Part shown: piece by piece, positions 1 to 6,168 of the stretch | Position numbering within the stretch: the stretch's first letter is position 1 | How the letters are laid out: each line of letters opens with the position of its first letter | Assembly (NCBI GenBank): GCA_946629205.1 | Contig: CAMOXP010000070.1 | Span: 1-6,923, forward strand | Reading direction: 5' to 3' | Length of the DNA: 6,923 bases | From: an uncultured Bacillota bacterium | Lineage (GTDB): Bacteria; Bacillota; Clostridia; Peptostreptococcales; Anaerovoracaceae | Translations under genes and position numbers: made by a program | The notes under the pieces: model-generated | What the model was told of the DNA's origin: nothing | The model's input: the letters and a program-made list of their open reading frames with translations, nothing else | The model's database searches: none

Positions 1-575
1 AGTACCATTTCGATATCATCAGAAACAAGAAGGAAGTCGGCGTGAGCACGGGACTGGCCTGGACCATCGTCGGCGGCGTAACGCTGTTCATCGAAACGAC
101 AGCCGTTCCGGGCACGGGCAAGATCGTCCTGACCGGGCAGCTGGGCGACGTGATGCAGGAATCCGCCAAGACAGGCATCAGTTATATCCGGTCTGTTGCG
201 AAGAAACTCGGCATTGACGAAGACTTCTACAAGGATAAGGATCTGCACTTGCACATTCCTGAAGGTGCGACGCCAAAGGACGGTCCGTCCGCAGGCGTGA
301 CCATGTGCGTATCCCTCATCTCGACGCTGACAGGGATCCCCGTCAGGAAGGATGTTGCCATGACCGGCGAGATCACCCTGCGCGGCAAGGTGCTGCCGGT
401 AGGCGGGATCAGAGAAAAGGTTATGGCGGCACACAGAGCAGGCATCCGCAAGGTGCTTCTGCCGAAGGACAACGAGCCGGATATCGAAGATATTCCGGAA
501 ACCGTCAGAAAAGAAATGGAGTTCGTGCTTTTGGACAGCGTGAATGACGCGCTGAAAGAAGTGCTGGTGCGCTGA
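1..575 (+). CDS. lon: ATP-dependent protease Lon, C-terminal part (5' end outside window)
   Basis: This is the last 190 or so residues of Lon, the cytoplasmic AAA+ serine protease that degrades misfolded and regulatory proteins. The frame is open from base 3 and reads into GVSTGLAWT, the usual beginning of the Lon proteolytic domain, so the ATPase and substrate-binding parts lie upstream of the window. A GTG at 42 is internal valine, not a start. The catalytic dyad is visible: serine in DGPSAG (codon 288-290) and, 43 residues later, lysine in GGIREK (codon 417-419), the same spacing as S679/K722 of E. coli Lon. TGEITLRG between them is also typical. The reading frame ends at TGA 573-575 with a normal C-terminus and no frameshift. 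In Bacillus subtilis lonA is directly followed by ysxC, as lon is by engB here. LonA versus LonB cannot be decided without the N-terminus, though the neighbour favours LonA. Confidence 0.97.
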   Translation, partial: YHFDIIRNKKEVGVSTGLAWTIVGGVTLFIETTAVPGTGKIVLTGQLGDVMQESAKTGISYIRSVAKKLGIDEDFYKDKDLHLHIPEGATPKDGPSAGVTMCVSLISTLTGIPVRKDVAMTGEITLRGKVLPVGGIREKVMAAHRAGIRKVLLPKDNEPDIEDIPETVRKEMEFVLLDSVNDALKEVLVR

Positions 576-582
576 CGAGTGT

Positions 583-611
583 ACTGACACATGCACTGAC
601 ACATGCACTGA
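583..611. repeat. 12-bp tandem repeat, about 2.4 copies
   Basis: The unit ACTGACACATGC occurs perfectly at 583-594 and 595-606, followed by a partial third copy (ACTGA, 607-611). It fills most of the lon-engB spacer and runs into the engB ribosome binding site (AAGGA, 611-615). It looks like a replication-slippage duplication. No pairing or operator symmetry was seen that would give it a clear role. Confidence 0.9.
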
Positions 612-625
612 AGGAAAACATACAG

Positions 626-1213
626 ATGATAATCAAGAAATCGGATATCGAGGCGGTTGCAGTAAAACCGTCTCAGTATCCGCCGGACAACCTGAAAGAA
701 ATTGCTTTTGCAGGAAGATCAAACGTCGGCAAGTCGTCGCTCCTGAACTTGATCACCGGACGCAAAAAACTGGCTAAGGTCAGCGGAAGCCCGGGCAAGA
801 CGAGGACCATCAATTTTTATTTGATCAACGATGCGTTCCGGATCGTGGATCTTCCCGGATACGGCTACGCCAAGGTGTCGAAATCCATCTCGCAGGATTG
901 GGGCGCAATGATGGAGAAATACCTGCAGGGCAGGGAGAACCTCATCAAAGTCATTCAGCTCGTGGACATCAGGCACCAGCCTTCGAAGCAGGATGTCGAG
1001 ATGTACGAGTACCTGCGGTACTACGGCCTGGACGGCATCGTGGTGGCGACAAAAGCCGACAAGGTATCAAGAAACCAAATACCGAAACAGATCAAACAAA
1101 TACGGCAGACCCTCGGACTGGGGAAGGAAGACATCGTGATACCTGTATCTGCCCTCAAACGTACAGGGTATGAGGAACTGCTTGATGTGATTGAGGAGTT
1201 GTTGGGAGAATAA
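626..1213 (+). CDS. engB: Ribosome biogenesis GTP-binding protein EngB (YsxC/YihA)
   Basis: This is a 195-residue TRAFAC-class GTPase, the normal length for YsxC/EngB, a factor needed for late assembly of the 50S ribosomal subunit and generally essential. G motifs are in order: G1 P-loop GRSNVGKSS (residues 30-38), G2 threonine in PGKTRTINFY (about 61), G3 DLPG followed by YGYAKV (75-83), G4 TKAD (142-145) and G5 SAL (176-178). GRSNVGKSSL and DLPGYGYA are characteristic of EngB rather than Era or Der. The ATG at 626 has AAGGA at 611-615, 10 nt upstream. The gene follows lon after 50 nt and precedes the DUF1232 gene by 20 nt, so all three are probably co-transcribed. The stop codon sits in the loop of a small GGGAG/CTCCC hairpin (1204-1220). 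No missing residue was noticed. Confidence 0.97.
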   Translation: MIIKKSDIEAVAVKPSQYPPDNLKEIAFAGRSNVGKSSLLNLITGRKKLAKVSGSPGKTRTINFYLINDAFRIVDLPGYGYAKVSKSISQDWGAMMEKYLQGRENLIKVIQLVDIRHQPSKQDVEMYEYLRYYGLDGIVVATKADKVSRNQIPKQIKQIRQTLGLGKEDIVIPVSALKRTGYEELLDVIEELLGE

Positions 1214-1233
1214 AACTCCCGGGGAGAAGAGAA

Positions 1234-1596
1234 ATGCAGTTTTGGAGTTTCAGAGTCATCTTCAGCAGACTCAAAGCCATCCGTTTCATGATGGCCGATA
1301 AGACTGTGCCGAAATCGAAGAAAGCAATTATCATTGCAGGAATCGTATACCTGTTCCTTCCGTTCGACTTGATTCCGGCGCTGGTTTTCCCGCTGAGTCT
1401 CATCGATGATGTAGTCGTCTGGCTTGTGATCATCTGGTACCTGAAAAAGGAACTGGATGTGTACTGGACAGGGGAAAAGAGCAAGGACCTTTCAAAGAAA
1501 TACAAAGACAGGGATATTGTGGATGATGTAGAATTTGAGGTCGAAGGGGACAAGGCGGCAGAAGCAGAGAAGACGGAGGAGAAAGAACATGTCTAA
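1234..1596 (+). CDS. DUF1232 (YkvA-like) small membrane protein
   Basis: This 120-residue protein has a central block, about residues 28-70, with the DUF1232 pattern: a hydrophobic stretch reading IVYLFLPFDLIPALVFPLSL and then IDDVVVW. The P-x-D-x-I-P and D-D core is the family hallmark, originally seen in Bacillus YkvA. Two hydrophobic segments suggest membrane association. The N-terminus is basic, and the C-terminal 45 residues are highly charged and probably disordered and cytoplasmic. Molecular function is not established for the family. The ATG at 1234 has GGGGAG (1221-1226) 7 nt upstream. Its last 8 bases overlap the start of hpt, and the hpt ribosome binding site lies inside this gene, which suggests translational coupling. 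Confidence 0.85.
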   Translation: MQFWSFRVIFSRLKAIRFMMADKTVPKSKKAIIIAGIVYLFLPFDLIPALVFPLSLIDDVVVWLVIIWYLKKELDVYWTGEKSKDLSKKYKDRDIVDDVEFEVEGDKAAEAEKTEEKEHV

Positions 1597-2119
1597 CGGC
1601 ACCATCGGAACAGTCCTGATCACGGAAGAGCAGATCCGGGAAAAGGCAAAGGAAATCGGCGCGCAGATCACCAAGGACTACGAAGGCAAGGAAATCATCC
1701 TGATCGGAATACTCCGCGGAGCAGTTCCGTGGATGGCTGAGGTAATGAAGCGCATTGAGCTGGATATGGTCATCGATTTCATGGCAGTCAGCAGCTACGG
1801 CGCAGCAACCAAAAGTTCCGGCGTCGTCAAGATCAATAAGGACCTGGACGTCAACATCGATGGCAGAGACATCATTATCGTAGAAGATATTGTCGACTCA
1901 GGCGTGACCTTAAGCTATCTGGAAGGCTACCTTCAAAGCAGGGGCGCGGCTTCCATCAAGCTCTGTTCGCTTCTGGACAAGCCGGAGGGCAGACGTGTCG
2001 ACATCAAAGCAGATTATGTAGGATTTACAGTGGACGACAGATTTATCGTAGGCTATGGTCTGGATTACGACCAGAGATACAGGAATCTGCCTTATATCAC
2101 CTGGCTGGAGTCAGAATAA
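1589..2119 (+). CDS. hpt: Hypoxanthine (guanine) phosphoribosyltransferase
   Basis: This 176-residue cytoplasmic enzyme of purine salvage transfers the phosphoribosyl group of PRPP to hypoxanthine or guanine, giving IMP or GMP. The PRPP-binding signature IIIVEDIVDSGVTL (residues 95-108) contains the acidic pair E99/D100 and the likely catalytic D103. Other landmarks are the pyrophosphate-contact loop ILRGAVP (41-47), the flexible loop starting SSYGAATKSSG (68-78) and the purine-side C-terminal run VGYGLDYDQRYRNLPYI (154-170). The frame is open from 1535, but the ATG at 1589 is chosen because GGAGGA (1575-1580) lies 8 nt upstream and MSNGTIGTVLITEEQI matches the usual N-terminus; the upstream extension is a lysine/arginine-rich out-of-frame reading of the previous gene. 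The start overlaps the DUF1232 stop by 8 bp. Substrate preference cannot be read from sequence alone. Confidence 0.95.
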   Translation: MSNGTIGTVLITEEQIREKAKEIGAQITKDYEGKEIILIGILRGAVPWMAEVMKRIELDMVIDFMAVSSYGAATKSSGVVKINKDLDVNIDGRDIIIVEDIVDSGVTLSYLEGYLQSRGAASIKLCSLLDKPEGRRVDIKADYVGFTVDDRFIVGYGLDYDQRYRNLPYITWLESE

Positions 2120-2165
2120 GCCGGAATCCGAACAAAGAGTTACAGGCACCCATCATTCAGAAATC

Positions 2166-3740
2166 ATGAGAGAGAAAATCAGAGGACTATGGAAGGTCCT
2201 CTTTGGTCGCACAACAATATTCGTGTTCCTTATCCTGCTGCAGCTCGCAGTTTTTGTAGGAGGAATCGGATTTCTCGGTTCAAAAGAGATCCTCGTCGCT
2301 AACTACGCAGTTGGTGTATTCGCGATCATTGTTCTCATCTACCTGATCAATAACAGGCTGAACTCCAGCTTCAAACTGATGTGGATCATTCTGATCGTAG
2401 CGACACCGCTGATTGGTGTGCCTTTTTTTATTTACACCAGGATCCAGCCGGGCACCAGGCATATCGCCAGACGCATCGACGAACAGATCGGCGAGCAAAG
2501 GCAATGGCTCCTGCCTGAAAAGGACACGGTCGACAGGCTTGCGGTTGATGCAGGCAATGATTACGGGCTTTTCAAGTACATGTTCGAGGAAGCCCATTAT
2601 CCTGTCTATGACGGGTGCGGGATCGAGTATTATCCCTTTGGCCAGGACAAGTACGAAGCGCTGCTTCGAGAACTGAAAACGGCGCGACGGTTCATCTTCA
2701 TGGAATACTTTATCATCGATAAAGGCGAAATGTGGGATGCGGTCCTGAAGATTTTGCAGGAGAAAGTGAAAGAAGGCGTGGAGGTCCGCGTGCTCTATGA
2801 CGGAACCAACACCATGCTCCGCCTTCCCAAGGGGTATCCGAAGGTGCTCGAATCCATGGGTATCCAGTGCAGGGTGTTTTCACCTATGAAACCGGTCATC
2901 ACAACGCATCAGAACTTCCGTGACCACAGGAAGATCGTGGTGATCGACGGCCATACCGCTTTCACAGGCGGCGTTAACCTGGCCGACGAATACATCAACA
3001 AAAAAGAGCGGTTCGGCGTCTGGAAGGACACAGCTCTCATGGTCAAGGGCAAGGCGGCAAACAGCTTCACGCTGATGTTCCTGCAGATGTGGAATGTCAA
3101 CAGCAGCAGTCCGGAACCTTACAGCGTGTACATGTACCGGTCCGATCCGGCAGAGGACATCGCCGGCGCTTCTGACGATAACGCTTCATACGGCGGATAT
3201 ATTGTCCCCTATGGCGATAATCCGCTCGACGATGAGGAAGTGGGTAAGAAGGTCTATATGGACATTCTGAACCGGGCCAGCAAGTATGTGCATATCATGA
3301 CGCCATACCTTATAATAGATGAAGAAATGACCAATTCGCTGATCTTCGCAGCGCAGAGAGGCATCGATGTCAAGATCATCATGCCGTTCATACCGGACAA
3401 ACGTTACGCGAATGCGCTGGCTAAGACGCACTATGTGGAACTCATTCGCGGCGGTGTGAAAATCTACGAATACCTGCCCGGATTTGTCCACGCCAAGAGT
3501 TTTGTCAGCGATGACGAGAAGGCTGTGGTCGGGACCATCAATATGGATTTCAGAAGCATGTTCCTGCATTTTGAATGTGCGGCGTATATATGGCATAATC
3601 CTGTTGTGCAGGACGTCGAAGCTGATTTTGAGAAGACGCTTCTGGATTGTCAGCGAATCACGCTCAGGCACTGTAAGGAAACGCCTCTGTTGACGAAGGT
3701 GTGCGGAAGGGCGCTGCGGCTGATCGCACCGCTCATGTAG
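2166..3740 (+). CDS. cls: Cardiolipin synthase (phospholipase D family)
   Basis: This 524-residue membrane enzyme most likely joins two phosphatidylglycerol molecules to make cardiolipin and glycerol. Three hydrophobic segments at the N-terminus (about 16-37, 43-62 and 70-91) precede two phospholipase D domains. Both HKD motifs are intact: HRKIVVID (254-261), followed by FTGGVN, and HAKSFVSD (442-449), followed by VVGTINMDFRS. The layout and length match bacterial Cls of the ClsA type, slightly longer than many. The frame is open from 2055, but ATG 2166 is the first start giving the family N-terminus; the earlier part is a reading of hpt in another frame. No strong ribosome binding site precedes 2166, so initiation may be weak or depend on coupling to hpt 46 nt upstream. 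A PLD-family relative with another lipid substrate is possible but less likely. Confidence 0.93.
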   Translation: MREKIRGLWKVLFGRTTIFVFLILLQLAVFVGGIGFLGSKEILVANYAVGVFAIIVLIYLINNRLNSSFKLMWIILIVATPLIGVPFFIYTRIQPGTRHIARRIDEQIGEQRQWLLPEKDTVDRLAVDAGNDYGLFKYMFEEAHYPVYDGCGIEYYPFGQDKYEALLRELKTARRFIFMEYFIIDKGEMWDAVLKILQEKVKEGVEVRVLYDGTNTMLRLPKGYPKVLESMGIQCRVFSPMKPVITTHQNFRDHRKIVVIDGHTAFTGGVNLADEYINKKERFGVWKDTALMVKGKAANSFTLMFLQMWNVNSSSPEPYSVYMYRSDPAEDIAGASDDNASYGGYIVPYGDNPLDDEEVGKKVYMDILNRASKYVHIMTPYLIIDEEMTNSLIFAAQRGIDVKIIMPFIPDKRYANALAKTHYVELIRGGVKIYEYLPGFVHAKSFVSDDEKAVVGTINMDFRSMFLHFECAAYIWHNPVVQDVEADFEKTLLDCQRITLRHCKETPLLTKVCGRALRLIAPLM

Positions 3741-3751
3741 CATGTAAGCCC

Positions 3752-3771
3752 ACGCAGGATGACGCAGGATG
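3752..3771. repeat. 10-bp perfect tandem duplication
   Basis: ACGCAGGATG is present twice back to back (3752-3761 and 3762-3771) in the 47-nt spacer between the cardiolipin synthase stop and the flippase start. It lies just upstream of the flippase ribosome binding site (AAAGGA, 3778-3783). It resembles a slippage duplication, like the one in the lon-engB spacer but with a different unit. No function is evident. Confidence 0.88.
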
Positions 3772-3787
3772 AAGAAGAAAGGATAAA

Positions 3788-5416
3788 ATGAGCAAAAAAT
3801 CACTCGTGACAAGTGCAGCGATTCTGGCAGCAGCAGGATTTATTGTAAAAATCCTGGGTGCTTTTTTCAGAATCCCGCTTACCAACTGGATCGGAGCCGA
3901 CGGCATGGCGAACTACGCGCCGGCCTACGCGATTTATTCGGTTCTTCTTGTCATATCTACGGCAGGCCTTCCTGTTGCCACGTCTAAGATGGTGTCAGAA
4001 CGGTATGCTGTGGGACAGTACAGGGAAGCAGAGCGGGTGTTCCGGCTGTCAAGGCTTCTCATGACAGCCCTGGGCGTAATGGGCGGACTTGTGGTGCTCT
4101 TTGGCGCCGGCCCGATCGCGGAGCATTTCATCCATATTCCAGGATCAGCGCTGGCCATGCAGGCGACAGCGCCGGCCCTGATCATCGTTCCGATCATGTC
4201 AGCATACCGGGGATACTTCCAGGGACAGCAGAATATGAACCCGACGGCAGTTTCCCAGATCGTGGAGCAGGTCTTCCGCGTCGGCGTAGGCCTGTCTTTG
4301 GGCTATTATATGATCAACGGCACACTGTTTGCCGAGCAGTATGATCCCGGCGCCAGAGGCGCGGCAGGGGGCTGTTTCGGCGCTTCTGCAGGCGCAATAT
4401 TCGGTCTGATCACTGTACTGCTCATCTATTCAGCCAACAAGAAGGCCATCAGAAGAAGAATCCGAAATGATCAGAACAAAGTCCGGGAATCTTCGGGACA
4501 TATCCTGAAGACGATCACGATCATCGCGATTCCGATCACGATCGGCGCGGCGCTGCTGCCGCTGATGAACTCCATCGATGCGTCCATCGTGAACTACAGG
4601 CTTCTGCAGACAGGATGGGAGACAGAGACAGCAAAGGACCTCTACGGTCAGCTTACCAGTATGGCGGATCCGATCATCGGATTCCCCCAGGTGTTCATGC
4701 AGGCCATCATCGTCAGCATCGTGCCCATGGTCTCCGCAGCGAAGCGGGTGAACGACAAGGAAGGGCTGAATTCGACCATCGCCCTCGGATTCCGCATGAC
4801 AACACTGATCGCCATGCCGTGCGCCGCAGGTCTGCTGGTGCTTGCAAAGCCTGCGTTGCTTTTGCTGTATCCGCTGCAGGAGAAGAGCGCTATCAGTGCG
4901 ACGCCGTGTCTGCAGGTGCTCGCCCTCGGGTTTATCTTCCTCGCGCTGGTTACGACCATGACGGGAATTCTGCAGGGTCTGACAAAGCAGAACTGGCCGG
5001 TGATCAATCTGGCCATCGGCATCGTGATCAAAATCATCGTCACATGGATACTGGTAGGAATCGGGAGCATCAACATCGTGGGTGCGGCTGTCGGCACACT
5101 CTGCGCCTATCTCACGGCCGCTGCGCTGGATTATTTGTGTGTGAGAAGATTTACCGGCGTACGGATCCAGGTGAAACAGACTGTGGTCAAACCAGCTCTG
5201 TCGGCGATCGTAATGGCGGTCATCGCATACGGCGCTTATAAACTGTTCATGCTGGCAGGACACAACAGCATCGCGACCCTGGCCGCGATCCTCGTGGGGG
5301 CCTGCGTATACGGCGTGATGGTGATCAAGACGAAGACGATCACAAGAGATGAGATCGTCTCTATCAAGTTCGGCACAAAGATCGCGAAGATCGGAGATAA
5401 GCTCAGACTGTGGTAA
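3788..5416 (+). CDS. MOP-superfamily flippase, YtgP/SpoVB/MurJ-like (putative lipid II or polysaccharide flippase)
   Basis: This 542-residue polytopic membrane protein has about 14 hydrophobic segments, as expected for the MurJ/SpoVB/Wzx-type families that move undecaprenyl-linked sugars across the membrane. The N-terminus RIPLTNWIGADGMANY (29-43), the STAGLPVATSKMVSE region (57-71) and YRGYFQGQQ with NPTAVSQIVEQ (140-161) are typical of the YtgP/SpoVB/YabM group of Firmicutes. YtgP is a lipid II flippase for cell-wall synthesis, SpoVB acts in spore cortex formation, and YabM sits beside yabN-yabO in Bacillus. Gene order (flippase, HU, S4 protein) points to the YabM position, whereas sequence alone does not separate these subgroups. 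ATG 3788 has AAAGGA (3778-3783) only 4 nt upstream, a rather short spacing. It follows the cardiolipin synthase by 47 nt on the same strand, making an envelope pair. Confidence 0.9.
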   Translation: MSKKSLVTSAAILAAAGFIVKILGAFFRIPLTNWIGADGMANYAPAYAIYSVLLVISTAGLPVATSKMVSERYAVGQYREAERVFRLSRLLMTALGVMGGLVVLFGAGPIAEHFIHIPGSALAMQATAPALIIVPIMSAYRGYFQGQQNMNPTAVSQIVEQVFRVGVGLSLGYYMINGTLFAEQYDPGARGAAGGCFGASAGAIFGLITVLLIYSANKKAIRRRIRNDQNKVRESSGHILKTITIIAIPITIGAALLPLMNSIDASIVNYRLLQTGWETETAKDLYGQLTSMADPIIGFPQVFMQAIIVSIVPMVSAAKRVNDKEGLNSTIALGFRMTTLIAMPCAAGLLVLAKPALLLLYPLQEKSAISATPCLQVLALGFIFLALVTTMTGILQGLTKQNWPVINLAIGIVIKIIVTWILVGIGSINIVGAAVGTLCAYLTAAALDYLCVRRFTGVRIQVKQTVVKPALSAIVMAVIAYGAYKLFMLAGHNSIATLAAILVGACVYGVMVIKTKTITRDEIVSIKFGTKIAKIGDKLRLW

Positions 5417-5426
5417 GTTGTTTAGA

Positions 5427-5450
5427 GTGCTTTTGCATTGGCAAAAACAC
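5427..5450 (+). terminator. Candidate terminator hairpin after the flippase gene
   Basis: An inverted repeat GTGCTTTTGC / GCAAAAACAC with a 4-nt loop (ATTG) begins 11 nt after the flippase stop. It gives a 10-position stem with one C/A mismatch. The following bases (ATTAATTAGT) are AT-rich but lack a proper T-run, so it may be a weak terminator or an RNA-stabilising 3' end. Its place between the operon and the hup promoter supports a role in ending the long transcript. Confidence 0.5.
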
Positions 5451-5461
5451 ATTAATTAGTC

Positions 5462-5490
5462 TTGACAAGCCTACAGAAAAATGGGAAAAT
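5462..5490 (+). promoter_or_regulatory. Sigma-A type promoter for hup
   Basis: A consensus -35 box TTGACA (5462-5467) is followed, after a 17-nt spacer, by GAAAAT (5485-5490), which matches TATAAT at 4 of 6 positions and is preceded by an extended -10 TG at 5482-5483. Transcription would start near 5497, giving a leader of about 75 nt. The perfect -35 with the extended -10 fits the high expression expected of HU. The remaining leader (5498-5557) shows no obvious structured element. Confidence 0.65.
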
Positions 5491-5573
5491 TATTGGGTAT
5501 GAATGCTACAAAAAACAAACTGACATCTAGGGTAATGGACATTTGAGATCAAAAAACAAGGAGGAATTGATTA

Positions 5574-5852
5574 ATGAATAAGGCAGATCTTATCAATGCA
5601 GTTGCAGAGAAGACTGGCGCGAAGAAGAAGGACGCTGAGGTGGCAGTAAACGCCATAACAGCATGTATAGAAGAAGCCCTGACAGCAGGAGAGAAGGTTC
5701 AGATCATCGGATTCGGAACATTTGAAGTCCGTGAGAGAAAAGCGAGACAGGGGAGAAATCCGAGAAACCCGGAAGAGGTCGTAGAAATCGCAGCATCGAA
5801 GGCACCTGTATTCAAGGCAGGCAAAGCCCTCAAGGACGCTGTCAACAAATAA
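5574..5852 (+). CDS. hup: HU family DNA-binding protein
   Basis: This 92-residue nucleoid protein is of standard HU length. It is a dimeric, sequence-tolerant DNA-bending protein that compacts the chromosome. The N-terminal helices (MNKADLINAVAEKTG, then KKKDAEVAVNAI) lead into the saddle and arm signature GFGTFEVRERKARQGRNP (46-63), including the tip proline P63 that wedges between base pairs. The C-terminus VFKAGKALKDAV is canonical. A strong ribosome binding site AAGGAGG (5558-5564) lies 9 nt before the ATG. The gene has its own promoter and a strong terminator, so it probably forms a monocistronic unit. HU rather than IHF is indicated by the lone gene and the Firmicute context. Confidence 0.97.
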   Translation: MNKADLINAVAEKTGAKKKDAEVAVNAITACIEEALTAGEKVQIIGFGTFEVRERKARQGRNPRNPEEVVEIAASKAPVFKAGKALKDAVNK

Positions 5853-5863
5853 GCTAGTTATCG

Positions 5864-5890
5864 CGGGCGGCTTCGGCTGCCCGTTTTTTT
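5864..5890 (+). terminator. Rho-independent terminator of hup
   Basis: An 8-bp GC-rich stem (CGGGCGGC 5864-5871 with GCTGCCCG 5876-5883, one G-U pair) is closed by a C(TTCG)G tetraloop and followed directly by seven T residues (5884-5890). It begins 11 nt after the hup stop. On the opposite strand there is no T-run after the hairpin, so it is not expected to stop transcripts coming from folT. Confidence 0.95.
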
Positions 5891-5925
5891 GTGAAAGAAT
5901 TAGAAGGTTGTGAACGAACAATAGT

Positions 5926-6168
5926 ATGAGAATCGATAAATTTCTGAAGAACAGCCGTATCATCAAGAGAAGAACCGTGGCAAAGGAAGCCTGCGAGCAG
6001 GGCAGGATCACAGTCAATGAAAAAATCGCCAAACCCGGAACAGAAGTCAGGCCTGGCGATATCATTCATATTCAGTTCGGCAACGGCTCCCTGACAGCCA
6101 GAGTCGAAGCGCTGACCGAATCCTGCCGCAAGGAAGACGCAGCGGATATGTACACGATCATCGAGTAA
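5926..6168 (+). CDS. rqcP: S4-domain RNA-binding protein, RqcP/YabO family
   Basis: This 80-residue protein is nearly all S4 RNA-binding fold. The N-terminus MRIDKFLKNSRIIKRRTVAK and the following GRITVNEKIAKPGTEVRPGD (about 27-46) are typical of Bacillus YabO, now RqcP. RqcP works with RqcH on obstructed 50S subunits to add C-terminal alanine tails that mark stalled nascent chains. The basic pair R15/R16 lies in the RNA-binding face expected for S4 domains. The related heat-shock protein HslR is an alternative, but length and neighbours favour RqcP. The start at 5926 is fixed by the family N-terminus, yet no good ribosome binding site is present: AGAAGG at 5902-5907 is 18 nt away. The gene follows the hup terminator by 35 nt, so it depends on read-through or an unseen promoter. 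Its 3' end overlaps folT by 11 bp. Confidence 0.88.
   Translation: MRIDKFLKNSRIIKRRTVAKEACEQGRITVNEKIAKPGTEVRPGDIIHIQFGNGSLTARVEALTESCRKEDAADMYTIIE

Noticed and set aside
227..604. 125-codon minus-strand frame opposite lon
   Set aside because: It is a serine-rich translation typical of an antisense shadow, and lon has all its catalytic residues in the plus frame.
3186..3812. 208-codon minus-strand frame across the end of cls
   Set aside because: It is antisense to the second HKD domain of the cardiolipin synthase, has no family features, and is a shadow of the real gene.
4615..5241. 208-codon plus-strand open frame inside the flippase gene
   Set aside because: It is a shifted reading of the flippase with a low-complexity basic composition and no ribosome binding site.
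4430..5452. 340-codon open frame on the minus strand opposite the flippase gene
   Set aside because: It is rich in H, Q, R, C and D with no recognisable domain, lies fully antisense to a clear membrane protein gene, and is explained by the codon bias of that gene.
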